Below, in pieces: positions 17,544-27,281 of a stretch of 64,000 nucleotides of DNA. Under the pieces are notes generated by a model. That model was not told the origin of the DNA and searched no databases. It saw only the letters and a list, made by a program, of their open reading frames with translations. A program made the translations under genes and the position numbers. The DNA lies in NCBI RefSeq assembly GCF_002215035.1, contig NZ_NKFP01000006.1, positions 3,315,080-3,379,079 of the forward strand. The letters run 5' to 3'. The stretch is from Leptolyngbya ohadii IS1 (GTDB taxonomy: Bacteria > Cyanobacteriota > Cyanobacteriia > Elainellales > Elainellaceae). The stretch's first letter is position 1. Each line of letters starts with the position of its first letter.

Positions 17544-20183
17544 CTACTTCGCCTTCGCCTCCAAATTCTCCAGCCGACTCTTCAACTCCTGGTTGTCCTT
17601 CTTCAGCTGCTCCAGTTCCTCCTGAAGCTTCTGGACTGCCTGATCCTGCTTCACGGCTTTCCGGACTCGCTCGATCGCCTCTTCTGCTAAGCGACGCACT
17701 CTACCATCGGGGGTTTGGTCTGCCAGGGCGCTGAGGATGCCGATCGCCTTCAGGGTTTCCATTTGTCCGAGCGCAATGCTAGTAGAAACCTGGGTCAGGA
17801 AGAAGGATTCGCGGGAAAGTTCGTCTAAGCGGTTGAGAATGCGCTCCAGGTTGATATTGTTCTGTCCTGTGGAGATTGCGCCCAGCGCCCGGATGGCTGA
17901 CAGTCGGAGAGCCTGGGGAGTGCCTGCTGCCGTGTATTCCAGGATGAGATCCAGGGCATCCTCGGAGGTTTTGAGCTTGCTGAGTCCCAGAATTGCGCCG
18001 CTGCGAACCGTTTCATTCCAGCCCGCCCGTTCCGCCAGAACCGATCGATAGAGCTTCAGGACTTTCTCCTCCTTCGATTTGCCGTTTAGCTTCCCTGCCG
18101 CCACCGTTCCCAGGGCAGACAGCGCAGCCGCTTCCACGTAATAGCTGGGATCGCCATTCTCCGCCAGTTTCTTCAGTGCCCGATAGCTGTCGATCGTCTT
18201 AATCTCTGCCAGGGCGTTGACCACAGCTCGGCGGACTCGCGCTTCTGGATCTTCCAGTCCTTTTACCACCCCTTCAAATGCCTGATCCAGCTTCACGGAT
18301 GCCAACTGACCCACTGCTTCTGCCCGGACTGCCCAGAAGCGATCGGACTGGACTGCCTGCGCGAGAGCCTTGACCGCTTCTAATCCCCCTTTTCTCGCCA
18401 GAGCTTCTGCTGCATAGATGCGGGAAACGGGATCAGGGTCGTGCTGGAGCTGCGCTTTCAGTTCGGCGATCGGGTATTCCAGCTCAACGGTTTTTAGCAG
18501 ATGGTTGCCCAGATCGAAGCTGATGAACTGCGGCTTTTCTGCCAGGGGGAAGTAGAAAGTTTGCTCCCGTTCGTGGATGCGAACCGTAAAGGGCTTGATG
18601 CTGGGGGAATTCGAGCCTTTTCCTGAATTTTTTCCTAAATCTTGTCCTGAGTCTTCTACATTGCCAAAGCCGATCGTCACGCGCAGGTCAAACAAGCCGC
18701 TGTCGAGTCCATTGCCTTCCTGTGCCTGGGTTTGGGTGACGGTGAGTTTGGCGAGGCTGCTGTCTCCATCCCACGAGTAGGCAATCTTATAGTCGGGATG
18801 TCCGCCCCGGAAGACGTACTGATCGAAGAGGGGCTGCAAATTGCGTCCGGTGGCTTTGTCGATCGCCCGCAGCAAATCGATCGTTTCAACGGTGCGATGG
18901 GCGTTGTCGTTGACAAAGGTATGGATTGCCCGGAAGAACAGATCATCCCCCAGCTCGGCTCGCATCATGTGATAGATGCAGGCTCCCTTCTCATACAGGT
19001 GACGGTCGTAGAGTTCGATCGCTTCCCGATAAACGTGGGTGACGATCGGGCGGCGGTATCGCGTCGCATCTTCGCTGAGATAGCTGCGGGCAGTTTCCAG
19101 GCGATAGTAGGCAGCTTCGTCCTTACCGTATTCCTGATCCGTCCACAGCACTTCGGAATAGGTTGCCATACCCTCTTTGATCCAGGCGTGCGACCAGTGC
19201 TTGATCACGACCAGATCGCCAAACCACTGGTGAGCCAGTTCGTGTGCCACCAGCGCCTCGGAGGTGCGGTTATCCAGAGCAGCCCGCTCATCCAGAAGAC
19301 AGCGATCGGTCAAAAGCGTCGTGGACGTATTCTCCATGCCGCCAAAGATAAAGTCCTCCACGCAGACCTGGGCGTATTTTGGAAACGGATAGGCATAGCC
19401 AAAGGTTTGACTGAAAAATTCAATCATCTGGGGCGTTTTGCCCATTGTGCGGCGGGCATCGGCTTCGCGTCCTTTTTCCACGTAGTAGGTGACGGGCTTA
19501 CCGCTCCAGGCGTCCTCTAATTTGGCAAAATCTCCGACTGCCAAAGTCATGAGATAGGTGGGGTGAACCTGCTTTTGATACCAGTGGTAGATCGTATCCT
19601 CACCTGCTTCCTGCGTCTCGATCAGTTCACCATTAGAAAGGGCAATATACCGACGCGGCACCCGCACCCGAATTTCCGAAGTTGCTAGCTGTCCCGGATA
19701 GTCAAAGCAGGGAAACCAGAAGCGCGAATCCTCATCCTCGCCCTGCGTCCAGACCTCTACGGATTTCTGGGGATAGTCCTCCGTCGGCGCAACGAAGTAC
19801 AGCCCTCGCTGGGGTTTTTCGACCTGATAGGCAATCACCAGTTCGATCGCCTGACCTGCCTGGGTTGGTTCCTTCAACCGAATATGAAGCTGTTCTCCGT
19901 CATAGTCAAAAGACTGCTCGACTTCTGCCACCCGCACCGACTGAATCTGCAAATTTACCGCATCCAGCGTCAGTCGATCGACCCCATTTCTTACCGGAGA
20001 GAGCTGAATTCGGCATGTTCCGCTGTAGCTTTGTGCCGGAATATCCAGCACCAGATCCAGGGCAATATGCTCGACCTGACCAGGACGATCGGGGTTGTAG
20101 TGGGGTTTCGCTCCCGGCAAGACAAAGGATTTGCGTCCGTTGCTGGTATCGAAGACGAGCGATTCAATTGCAGAATGAGACAT
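17544..20183 (-). CDS. M1-family zinc aminopeptidase with HEAT-repeat C-terminus
   Basis: An 879-residue protein from the ATG at 20183 (MSHSAIESLVF). An in-frame ATG at 20270 would add 29 residues that do not look like the family. The exopeptidase motif is GGMENTS, and the zinc site is HELAH (314-318) with the third ligand Glu 19 residues on (WIKEGMATYSE), as in aminopeptidase N. From ~600 onward, HEAT-like repeats (DPEARVRRAVVNALAEIKT and similar) replace the usual ERAP-type C-terminal domain. The tail is a coiled coil (KLQEELEQLKKDNQELK). It should release N-terminal residues from peptides, in the cytoplasm because there is no signal peptide. Confidence 0.9.
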   Translation of the reverse strand: MSHSAIESLVFDTSNGRKSFVLPGAKPHYNPDRPGQVEHIALDLVLDIPAQSYSGTCRIQLSPVRNGVDRLTLDAVNLQIQSVRVAEVEQSFDYDGEQLHIRLKEPTQAGQAIELVIAYQVEKPQRGLYFVAPTEDYPQKSVEVWTQGEDEDSRFWFPCFDYPGQLATSEIRVRVPRRYIALSNGELIETQEAGEDTIYHWYQKQVHPTYLMTLAVGDFAKLEDAWSGKPVTYYVEKGREADARRTMGKTPQMIEFFSQTFGYAYPFPKYAQVCVEDFIFGGMENTSTTLLTDRCLLDERAALDNRTSEALVAHELAHQWFGDLVVIKHWSHAWIKEGMATYSEVLWTDQEYGKDEAAYYRLETARSYLSEDATRYRRPIVTHVYREAIELYDRHLYEKGACIYHMMRAELGDDLFFRAIHTFVNDNAHRTVETIDLLRAIDKATGRNLQPLFDQYVFRGGHPDYKIAYSWDGDSSLAKLTVTQTQAQEGNGLDSGLFDLRVTIGFGNVEDSGQDLGKNSGKGSNSPSIKPFTVRIHEREQTFYFPLAEKPQFISFDLGNHLLKTVELEYPIAELKAQLQHDPDPVSRIYAAEALARKGGLEAVKALAQAVQSDRFWAVRAEAVGQLASVKLDQAFEGVVKGLEDPEARVRRAVVNALAEIKTIDSYRALKKLAENGDPSYYVEAAALSALGTVAAGKLNGKSKEEKVLKLYRSVLAERAGWNETVRSGAILGLSKLKTSEDALDLILEYTAAGTPQALRLSAIRALGAISTGQNNINLERILNRLDELSRESFFLTQVSTSIALGQMETLKAIGILSALADQTPDGRVRRLAEEAIERVRKAVKQDQAVQKLQEELEQLKKDNQELKSRLENLEAKAK

Positions 20184-20464
20184 TGTTGAGAATGCTTCAG
20201 AATATGGTTCAAGGAGATTTGGCAAATGCGCCTGATCGATCCTAAACCGATCGAAACGATTGCGGATCATTCCCTAGAGTTTTTATTTCTAGAGACGAAT
20301 ATCGTAGGCTGAGTAAAAGACGTTGTAGACTTTGGCGAACTCTGCTAGCCTCCAGCAGGCGTGTCACTGCTCCATACAGCCATTTTATTTGTCTCCCATT
20401 TTATTTGCCTCAAGGAGGGCTGGGGTCTCAAATTTTTGCTTAAGAAAAATCAGGAAGCTTCCCC

Positions 20465-21466
20465 TCACGCATAGCTGAGCGTGCGAGCGGCATCGGGGAA
20501 CTGGGTCTGGGGACTGTAGCGAATTTTTCTAAGATCGGTCTGTCTCAGGCTGGCTCCCTGCAAATTTGCGCCGGAGAGATTAGCCCCCTGAAGATTGGCG
20601 CGATCGAGCTTGGCTTCCCACAGCGAGGCATTGGTGAGGTTGGCATGGCTGAGATCGGCACCGTAGAGCCTTGCCCCGTTGAGGTTTGCCTGGGTCAGAT
20701 TGGCATCGTGTAGGGTTGCCTCCATCAGTTCAGATTGGCTGAGATCGGCAGAATGCAGGTCGGCATGATACAGAGCTGCGCCGTTCAAAGAGGCTGCGTG
20801 AAGATTTGCCTCTGCCAGATTTGCCATCCGGAGACAGACATCGTTCAGGTTTGCCACCGTCAGGTTTGCGCCGCTCAAATTCGTGCCGCTCAGTTTGGAA
20901 TTGCTCAGATCGACGCCATCCAGATCCACCCCATGCAGATCCACCCCGTTCAGGTATGCCTGACTCAGCCGCACGTTATCCAGCTTGGCGTCGGTGAGGA
21001 TTGCGCCGCTCAGCCTTGCCCCCGTCAGGTTTGCCCACTGCAAATTCGCCTCGGTCAGGTTCGCCGATCGCAAATTAATCCCGCTCAGGTTTGCCCCGCA
21101 AAAGTTAATTCCGCTCAGGTTTGCCTGCCGCAGATTGACACCCTGCAAAATCGCTCCGCTAAACCGGGCACGGGTGAGGTTTGCCTTCACCAGATTCGCC
21201 CCACTCAGATTTGCCTTTGTGAAATCAGCTCCCAGCAGATTCGCATTGGTTAAACGGACATACTGCATCGTTGCCCCGTAGAGATACGCCCCGCTCAGAT
21301 TAACCTCTGTCAGATTGGTGCGGTCGAACTGAGCCAGGGGAAGCACTGCCTGAGTTAGATTTGCCCCGCTCAGATTAATCCCGCTTAGATTCGCCCCTGC
21401 TAAATTAATCCCCGCAAAGTCTCGTCGTCCGGCAGCGTATTCGGCTGCAAATGCTGAAACATCCAT
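20465..21466 (-). CDS. Pentapeptide-repeat protein
   Basis: A 333-residue protein built almost wholly of A(N/D)LXX repeats from residue ~15 to ~315, for example GANLSGINLSGANLTQAVL. Such proteins fold into a right-handed quadrilateral beta-helix. Cyanobacterial genomes encode many; most have no known function, and the DNA-mimicking gyrase protectors are a minority. There is no signal peptide, transmembrane helix or extra domain here. The repetitive coding gives the complementary strand long open frames, which are artefacts. Confidence 0.93.
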   Translation of the reverse strand: MDVSAFAAEYAAGRRDFAGINLAGANLSGINLSGANLTQAVLPLAQFDRTNLTEVNLSGAYLYGATMQYVRLTNANLLGADFTKANLSGANLVKANLTRARFSGAILQGVNLRQANLSGINFCGANLSGINLRSANLTEANLQWANLTGARLSGAILTDAKLDNVRLSQAYLNGVDLHGVDLDGVDLSNSKLSGTNLSGANLTVANLNDVCLRMANLAEANLHAASLNGAALYHADLHSADLSQSELMEATLHDANLTQANLNGARLYGADLSHANLTNASLWEAKLDRANLQGANLSGANLQGASLRQTDLRKIRYSPQTQFPDAARTLSYA

Positions 21467-21573
21467 CAGTGATCACCATCCTACTTGCGTCCTTCTCTGG
21501 GGTATCATGCGGCGATCGGGTTTTGGGGCGGTTGGTTATGAGTCTTTGGGAATCGCAGTGTGTTGTTACATGA

Positions 21574-21670
21574 GTGGGGAGGAGGGGAATAGGGAGTGGG
21601 GAGTAGAGGGCAAGGGAGCAGGGAGCAGGGGGGCAGGGGAGGGGGAAGGGAGATAGGATGAAGGGAAGGG
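21574..21670. repeat. Purine-rich low-complexity spacer (GGGGAGTAGGGAG-like)
   Basis: About 95 bp consists almost only of G and A on the plus strand, with recurring GGGAGCAGGG and GGGAGTGGGG words. It lies just before the gene at 21701. Complementary pyrimidine-rich versions occur at ~4976-5033 and 46205-46271. Such spacers are common between genes in filamentous cyanobacteria; the function is unknown. Confidence 0.6.
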
Positions 21671-21700
21671 AAATTCAAAGAAATGCTAGCGGAGAGGGGT

Positions 21701-22264
21701 ATGACGCCGCAGAAAATTGGGGAAGAACTGAATGAGATGTTTGGCAGCGCGGTACAGCAGACTTCGCCGGAAACCTGGCAGGTCGAAACGAATGAGGCAC
21801 GGCTGTTAGTCCTTCTGTCTGAGGATTTGTCGTGGCTACGGCTCCTGGTGACGATCGCTCCGGCAGACGAGGCGACTGCCTTTTTGCCCCAGTTGATGGA
21901 AGCTAATTTTGATGAGACGCAGGAAACTCGCTATGCCCTGTTTCAGGGGGTGCTATGGGGGGTGTTTCAGCATGGCAGCGAAGGGTTGACCCGTGCGGAT
22001 TTTCGATCGGCGATCGCGCGATTGTTTGTCCTTCAGCAGCAGGGATTGTCGGATACTTTTAATCGGCTGGCAGAGCAGCAAATTCGGCAAATTATTCGGG
22101 CGGCAAAACAGCAGGGACAAACCCTCGAAGCCACAATGCAAACCCTCGATCGCCTCTATGAGGAAGGGGTAATGGGCGATATTGATTTGAGCGGTGCAGG
22201 GCGAAGCCAGGTTTTAGACGCATGGCGCTATCAGCTGGAACGGCTCTGGAATGAGGAGCAGTAG
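21701..22264 (+). CDS. Conserved hypothetical protein, possible CesT/Tir-chaperone-like fold
   Basis: A 187-residue cytoplasmic protein. The ATG at 21701 is preferred over 21683 because GGAGAGG lies directly before it. The first ~100 residues (MTPQKIGEELNEMFGSAVQQ to LPQLMEANF) have the alternating helix/strand pattern of small secretion-chaperone-like folds that cyanobacteria use in several unnamed families. The second half is helical (IRQIIRAAKQQGQTLEATMQ). This fold idea is tentative and no function is claimed. No close partner gene is seen. Confidence 0.65.
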   Translation: MTPQKIGEELNEMFGSAVQQTSPETWQVETNEARLLVLLSEDLSWLRLLVTIAPADEATAFLPQLMEANFDETQETRYALFQGVLWGVFQHGSEGLTRADFRSAIARLFVLQQQGLSDTFNRLAEQQIRQIIRAAKQQGQTLEATMQTLDRLYEEGVMGDIDLSGAGRSQVLDAWRYQLERLWNEEQ

Positions 22265-22583
22265 GTTTTGCACTGAGGTTCTCTAACGATTGTTAGCAGC
22301 TATTCGCGACCTGCATTCCCTAATATCATTGGGTGTAGAAATATTATTCATAGCTTCAGGAAATGAGATGACACAAACTGTATCTCTATCCAGGCGTCTT
22401 TGCCCCTATTCTTTTTATCTATCCCTTCCAAGTTATCCCTTCAGCCGTTATTCACCTGATATTTCATTTCCCCATACTCCATTCAGTCATCTTCTCCCTT
22501 CAGCCATCTCGCGATCGATTCACGGTTTACTCAAGAATTCACTCAGGATTTAGTCTACCAATTCAGCAAGGCTCTCTTTTGCT
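22265..22583. other. Spacer upstream of the devBCA operon
   Basis: This 319-bp region is T/C-rich and contains only a weakly coding-like open frame with no SD, which I do not accept as a gene. It must carry the devBCA promoter. No NtcA-type GTA-N8-TAC palindrome correctly placed with a -10 box was found by eye. Confidence 0.45.
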
Positions 22584-23765
22584 ATGCAAACTAGACTGAA
22601 ATGGGTTTCGCTTGCGCTTTTGCTCCTCAGTACCAGTACAGGCTGTAGTGCAGTTTCCAATTCATTTTCCAATTCCTCGAAGGCTCAGTCTCAACCCGCA
22701 CCTGCTGCTGAACCGATTCCATCCGTTGTGGCGATCGGGCGTTTGGCTCCCGCTGGCGAAGTGATGAAGGTTTCGGTGCCCAATGCAGCAGATAGCCGGG
22801 TAAACCAAATTCTCGTTAAAGAGGGCGACTGGGTGAAAGCCGGACAGGTGATTGCCGTTCTGCAAGGTTCCGATCGCAAACAGCGCGACCTTGAAAAGGC
22901 ACAGAAGGATGTGGAATATTACCGGGCAAGACTGGCACAGATCCAGGCAGGGGATGCCAAAAATGCCGATATTGCAGCACAGCAGGCAAACATTGCGCGA
23001 CTGGAGGCACAGCTTCAAAATGAGGTAATTGGGCAGGATGCGGCGATCGCTAGCGCAGAGGCAGTGCTGCGGCAGGCTCAAACCACCTACGATCGCAATG
23101 TTTATTTGCAGCAGGAAGGTGCCCTGAAGGCGTCGGATTTAGATCAGGCAAGACAGGAACTCGAAACGGCGCAGGCAACCCTGAAACAAAGACAGGCAGA
23201 GCGCCAAACCACGATCGCCACCCTCACTCAGCAAATCCGCCAGGAGCGGGAAAACCTGAGCAAACTGCGGGAAGTGCGTCCGGTAGATGTGCGCGTGGCA
23301 CAGGCAGATCTGGATCGGGCGATGATTGCTGTGGAACAAAGTCAGGCAGATTTAGAAGATACCAAAGTAAAAGCCCCGATCGCAGGTCAGGTATTGCGAA
23401 TTAATACCCGCGTGGGTGAACAGGTGAATACACAGGATGGCGTGGTCGAACTGGGACGAACAGACCAGATGTACGCGATCGCGGAAGTCTACGAGACGGA
23501 AATTGAGAAGGTCAAGCCCGGACAAAAAGCCACGGTATTGAGCGAGTATGGCGGCTTTGCAGGGAAGGTGCAGGGCGTGGTCGAACAGGTCGGTTTACAG
23601 GTCGGTAAACGCAAACTGTCGCAGGATGCTAGCGATCCCACAAGCGATCAGGATACCCGTGTGGTCGAAGTCAAAATTCGCATCGATCGAAGCGATAGCG
23701 CCAAAATCGCTGCCCTTACCAATATGCAGGTGCGCGTCGAAATTCACACAGGAGAAGCCCGATGA
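22584..23765 (+). CDS. devB: DevB-family membrane-fusion lipoprotein
   Basis: A 393-residue HlyD-like adaptor. It has a lipoprotein signal ending in LSTSTGC, with the lipidated Cys at residue 21. The order is lipoyl half (LVKEGDWVKAGQVIAVLQ), a coiled coil (~95-260) rich in Gln/Ala, second lipoyl half (KVKAPIAGQVLRINTRVGEQ) and a beta-barrel region ending in VRVEIHTG. The stop overlaps the devC start (ATGA). DevBCA exporters work with TolC; in heterocyst formers one copy exports envelope glycolipids, but the family is widespread in non-heterocystous species with other or unknown substrates. Confidence 0.92.
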   Translation: MQTRLKWVSLALLLLSTSTGCSAVSNSFSNSSKAQSQPAPAAEPIPSVVAIGRLAPAGEVMKVSVPNAADSRVNQILVKEGDWVKAGQVIAVLQGSDRKQRDLEKAQKDVEYYRARLAQIQAGDAKNADIAAQQANIARLEAQLQNEVIGQDAAIASAEAVLRQAQTTYDRNVYLQQEGALKASDLDQARQELETAQATLKQRQAERQTTIATLTQQIRQERENLSKLREVRPVDVRVAQADLDRAMIAVEQSQADLEDTKVKAPIAGQVLRINTRVGEQVNTQDGVVELGRTDQMYAIAEVYETEIEKVKPGQKATVLSEYGGFAGKVQGVVEQVGLQVGKRKLSQDASDPTSDQDTRVVEVKIRIDRSDSAKIAALTNMQVRVEIHTGEAR

Positions 23766-24970
23766 AACTGCGTCATCTCTGGCAAGCCTATAAGCCGCTG
23801 GGCTGGGCACAGCTAACCCATCAGAAAGTGCGGCTCGCGGTAGCACTCATGGGGGTCGCTTTCTCAAACATCCTGGTCTTCACTCAGCTTGGACTGCGGG
23901 CAATGATGTTCGACGGTATTACACTACTGCCCGAATCCCTCCAGGGAGAACTGTTTCTTAAATCGGCGCGAAGCCCAACGATCGCCTGGGACTTTGGCGG
24001 AATTTCCAAAACGTACCTTTATCAGGCAGATATGATTCCGGGCGTTGAGTCTGTGCGCCCCCTTTATATTGGTGGATCTTCCTGGACGAATCCTGCCAAA
24101 TTGAATCAAACTCGCGACAGAACAACCCCGTTTGATATTTTTGCCGCAAACCGAGTGAAGGTGCTGGCATTTAATCCGGTGCAGCCTGTGTTTAATCTGC
24201 CGGAGGTGAACCAGCAGCGGGGTCGGCTCAACCAGCCGGGGGTCATTTTATTCGATCGCCTGGGACAACCCGGATTAGGAGATGTGCCTGCCCTCTTGGC
24301 TGAGCAGGGAACGGTCACGAGCGTTATGAGAGGACAGCGGGTTCAGGTCGTGGGTCTGTTTAGTTTGGGCGGCAATTCTGACGATAATGGCAACGTGATC
24401 ATGAGCGACTGGAACTATGCCCGTATCACTCGTGATTCCTTAGATGCCGTCAGTATCGGTGTGGTGATTCTGGAGTCGGGAGCCGACATTGCTGCGGTTC
24501 AAGCTCAGCTACAGTCGCGGTTGCCGCCGGAAATCAGAGTGATGACCAAAGCAGAGCTGATTGAGACAGAGCAGGCATTCTATGGTTCCTTACCAGAGGG
24601 AAAAGTTCTCACCTTTGGGGCAATCATGGGCTTTATTGTCGGCATGGTGATTGTGTATCAAATTCTCTACACCGACATCAGCAATCATCTGTCCGAATAC
24701 GCCACCCTCAAGGCAATGGGCTATAGCGATCGCTCTCTCTGGATCATGGTGCTGCAACAGGCATTGCTTCTGGCGGTGCTGGGCTTTATTCCGGGCTATC
24801 TTGCTTCCTATGGCGTTTATGGGGTGCTAGCACAGGCGACGCGAATTCCATTAGCGATGCGCTGGGATGTGGTTTTACAGGTGTTTGTGATAACTGTGGT
24901 GATGTGTGCGGCGTCGGGTACGATCGCGATGAATAAGCTTCGATCGGCTGATCCGGTGGATGTGTTTTAA
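23762..24970 (+). CDS. devC: DevC-family ABC exporter permease
   Basis: A 402-residue MacB/FtsX-type permease. An N-terminal transmembrane helix (KVRLAVALMGVAFSNILVF, ~22-41) precedes a large periplasmic domain (~60-275). Three further helices follow: GAIMGFIVGMVIVYQILYTD, IMVLQQALLLAVLGFIPGYL and VLQVFVITVVMCAASGTIAM. This matches the four-helix topology of mechanotransmission-type exporters. It forms the membrane part of the complex with DevB and DevA. It is the middle gene of a tight three-gene operon, with a 17-bp gap to devA. Confidence 0.93.
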   Translation: MKLRHLWQAYKPLGWAQLTHQKVRLAVALMGVAFSNILVFTQLGLRAMMFDGITLLPESLQGELFLKSARSPTIAWDFGGISKTYLYQADMIPGVESVRPLYIGGSSWTNPAKLNQTRDRTTPFDIFAANRVKVLAFNPVQPVFNLPEVNQQRGRLNQPGVILFDRLGQPGLGDVPALLAEQGTVTSVMRGQRVQVVGLFSLGGNSDDNGNVIMSDWNYARITRDSLDAVSIGVVILESGADIAAVQAQLQSRLPPEIRVMTKAELIETEQAFYGSLPEGKVLTFGAIMGFIVGMVIVYQILYTDISNHLSEYATLKAMGYSDRSLWIMVLQQALLLAVLGFIPGYLASYGVYGVLAQATRIPLAMRWDVVLQVFVITVVMCAASGTIAMNKLRSADPVDVF

Positions 24971-24987
24971 GCTTCCCAAAAATATCT

Positions 24988-25659
24988 ATGAATCCGATCG
25001 TCTCCATTCGCAATCTTTCTCACGCCTTTGGTAAAGGTTCGCTGCAAAAAAAAGTTCTCTCCGATATCTCCCTGGATCTGAATCCGGGGGAAGTGGTAAT
25101 TCTCGAAGGTCCATCGGGCGGCGGCAAAACGACACTGCTAACGCTCATTGGGGCATTGCGATCGGCACAGTCGGGCAGCCTCAAAATCCTGCAACAGGAA
25201 CTTATGGGGGCAAAGAAGCAGCAGTTAATTCAGGTTCGCAATCAGATTGGCTTTATCTTTCAGGCACACAATCTGCTGGACTGCCTGACCGCCTGGGAAA
25301 ACGTCAGTATGTCGCTGAAGCTGCACTCCGCAATTCCCAAATCAGAATATCGACGGCGATCGGCTGAAATTCTGTCCGCTGTAGGATTAGGAGAATTTCT
25401 GGATTGTTATCCCAAGCAGCTATCGGGAGGTCAACAGCAGCGAGTGGCGATCGCCCGTGCCCTGGTCAGCCGTCCTAGACTGGTGCTTGCCGATGAACCC
25501 ACTGCGGCACTAGACAGCAAAACGGGACGCGATGTCGTGAACATTATGCAAACCCTGGCAAAGGAGGAGGGCTGTACGGTGCTGCTTGTCACCCACGACA
25601 ACCGGATTCTGGACGTTGCCGATCGGATCTTGCACATGGAGGATGGTCGCTGTCGCTAG
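24988..25659 (+). CDS. devA: DevA-family ABC exporter ATPase
   Basis: A 223-residue nucleotide-binding subunit with all motifs: Walker A GPSGGGKTTL (~39-48), Q-loop FIFQAHNLLD, signature LSGGQQQRVAIARAL (~143-157), Walker B LVLADEPTAALD and H-loop LLVTHD. It is LolD/MacB-like in length. ATP hydrolysis would drive substrate expulsion through DevB and a TolC-type channel. It is the last gene of the devBCA operon. Confidence 0.94.
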   Translation: MNPIVSIRNLSHAFGKGSLQKKVLSDISLDLNPGEVVILEGPSGGGKTTLLTLIGALRSAQSGSLKILQQELMGAKKQQLIQVRNQIGFIFQAHNLLDCLTAWENVSMSLKLHSAIPKSEYRRRSAEILSAVGLGEFLDCYPKQLSGGQQQRVAIARALVSRPRLVLADEPTAALDSKTGRDVVNIMQTLAKEEGCTVLLVTHDNRILDVADRILHMEDGRCR

Positions 25660-25712
25660 CGCAATTCCTCAACCGATCCTCCTTACAACTAATCGCTTCT
25701 TCAACAATCGTC

Positions 25713-26210
25713 CTAATAGGAACGGATGCCAAACAGCAGGATGTAGAACAAAAAGCCAGACAGAATCCCGTAGGCGCAGGAGAGGAGCGATCGAAACGGC
25801 AGTCCTCGCGCCAGCAAAACCCACAGGCTCAGGGTTGTGGATAGACAAAACATCCCAAACAGCATGGCGTAGGGGCTGTCTCCTCCTACAAAATTAATAA
25901 AGGTAAGCAGCAAAATCACCCATCCGGCAAACAGAAAATAATACTTGAAGTCGGAAGCGGGCTGGGGCGATCGAAACGTTCTGGTGAAGAAAGCGAGATA
26001 GGCAATCACAATCGGCGGCAGGGCGATCGTGGCTAGACTGCGAATCCCAAACTCAGCATTGAAACCAAAGGCTTGAATAATTTGGCTAAGCAGCGTTCCG
26101 CCCAGGACGGCATTGGAGAGGGCAACGACAAAGCGATTTAGCGCATAGGCGATTGGGTGCGATCGTTTCCGCACTTCTTCTTCAGCCAGTTCTTGAGACG
26201 ATCTCACCAT
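25713..26210 (-). CDS. Small multi-helix membrane protein of unknown function
   Basis: A 165-residue protein with four or five predicted transmembrane helices: around FVVALSNAVLGGTLLSQIIQ, IALPPIVIAYLAFFT, YYFLFAGWVILLLTFINFV, MLFGMFCLSTTLSLWVLLA and GILSGFLFYILLFGI. The N-terminal 25 residues are charged and cytoplasmic. I do not recognise the family. It converges on devA and is transcribed separately from it. Confidence 0.7.
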   Translation of the reverse strand: MVRSSQELAEEEVRKRSHPIAYALNRFVVALSNAVLGGTLLSQIIQAFGFNAEFGIRSLATIALPPIVIAYLAFFTRTFRSPQPASDFKYYFLFAGWVILLLTFINFVGGDSPYAMLFGMFCLSTTLSLWVLLARGLPFRSLLSCAYGILSGFLFYILLFGIRSY

Positions 26211-26309
26211 GTTTTTTTCCGGTTGGAGGATGGGCAGAACGATTAAGCCGACGTTCTTTAAATCGATTTAATCTATTTTTGGCTGAACCCCTACGGCTGT
26301 GCCACTGTC

Positions 26310-27077
26310 TCAGGAATGACCCGCAAAGCCAGTCTCTCCCCCAAAAGGTATTTGAGCCATTTCAGTTTCGACCTGCAAAATTAGCCTGCCTGCCTCCGCC
26401 GTCATTTCCAAGACCCGACAGAGCATCCCCTCAAAGTAAAAGTCGGGAAGCTCCATTAGCTGCTTGACCCGCTGCACCAGTGCCAGCATGAGTTCCAGGG
26501 ATACCGCGCCGCCATCATGACAGTTAAAAGCTTCCAGCATCACAGGGCGATCGCCTGCTCTGGGATAGGCAACTGCCGAAAAGCGAATCGGGTGTGCCTT
26601 GTTCGCTTCCTGGGATAGAACTGTGGCATCGATCGCAATTCTGCCACCCCCCGGCAGACCAATTTTAAAGGGAGGCTGCAACACAATCACCACGGGCTGA
26701 CCCTGGATCTGAAACTTCAGCGGCGGAATCCGATCGACGATTGCCGGATTGTTTAACGCCTGATTGAGATCCGCTTCTGTGAAGACAATACGGCTGGTGG
26801 CATTGAGGGGCTTATCGAGTTCCAGCTTACCCCGCAGCAAGCTTTTGGCATTCAGGTCAAGATCCTGCGTATGCAGCTCCATTTCTTCGACGCGCAAATT
26901 CTGCACGACCATTCCCTGCCCCCGCACTGAAACAGAATCCGCCTGTCCGTGAATCATCTTCAGGATATCCGTGCGGATATTAACCTGAATATCTTCTGCC
27001 GATTGGAGCTGGCTTGAAAGTCCAAGCTGAATTGCCTGGGATACAAACTGTTCATCAAGACGCGGTTCTTCAGGCAT
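26310..27077 (-). CDS. DUF2993 (LmeA-like) protein
   Basis: The start is placed at 27077 (MPEEPRLDEQFVSQAI), which has AGGAAG 7 nt upstream; an in-frame extension to 27230 lacks family character. The 255-residue protein matches DUF2993: a helical start, then beta-rich repeats such as ILKMIHGQADSVSVRGQGMV and VEEMELHTQDLDLNAKSLL, then FTEADLNQALNNPAI. The family is widespread in cyanobacteria and actinobacteria, where LmeA binds lipids. This copy lacks a clear signal peptide. Confidence 0.82.
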   Translation of the reverse strand: MPEEPRLDEQFVSQAIQLGLSSQLQSAEDIQVNIRTDILKMIHGQADSVSVRGQGMVVQNLRVEEMELHTQDLDLNAKSLLRGKLELDKPLNATSRIVFTEADLNQALNNPAIVDRIPPLKFQIQGQPVVIVLQPPFKIGLPGGGRIAIDATVLSQEANKAHPIRFSAVAYPRAGDRPVMLEAFNCHDGGAVSLELMLALVQRVKQLMELPDFYFEGMLCRVLEMTAEAGRLILQVETEMAQIPFGGETGFAGHS

Positions 27078-27281
27078 GGTCGTTCTTCCTATCTCAAAAT
27101 CATCAACTGTCCTGAAGTGGAGTGACGATCGCTTAAACTGCTCCCTGACTCCCGAATTCTGAGAGAACCGAGCCATTTCCCTATAAAACTCAAAGTCCCC
27201 CACCTCGCGTTTAGGCTCAGCAAAGGACAATCAAGGGATTTAGGGAGCAATGCAGGATATCTGAAACTAATTGTGAATTCC

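Noticed and set aside
18732..19520. 262-codon plus-strand open frame inside the M1 peptidase gene
   Set aside because: Antisense to the zinc-site region of a clear aminopeptidase.
20985..21281. Plus-strand frames opposite the pentapeptide-repeat gene
   Set aside because: Periodic coding of A(N/D)LXX repeats produces long antisense frames with a mirrored repeat; not genes.
22290..22553. 87-codon open frame upstream of devB
   Set aside because: No ribosome site and a composition (Ser/Pro/Phe/Tyr-rich) typical of translated CT-rich spacer.
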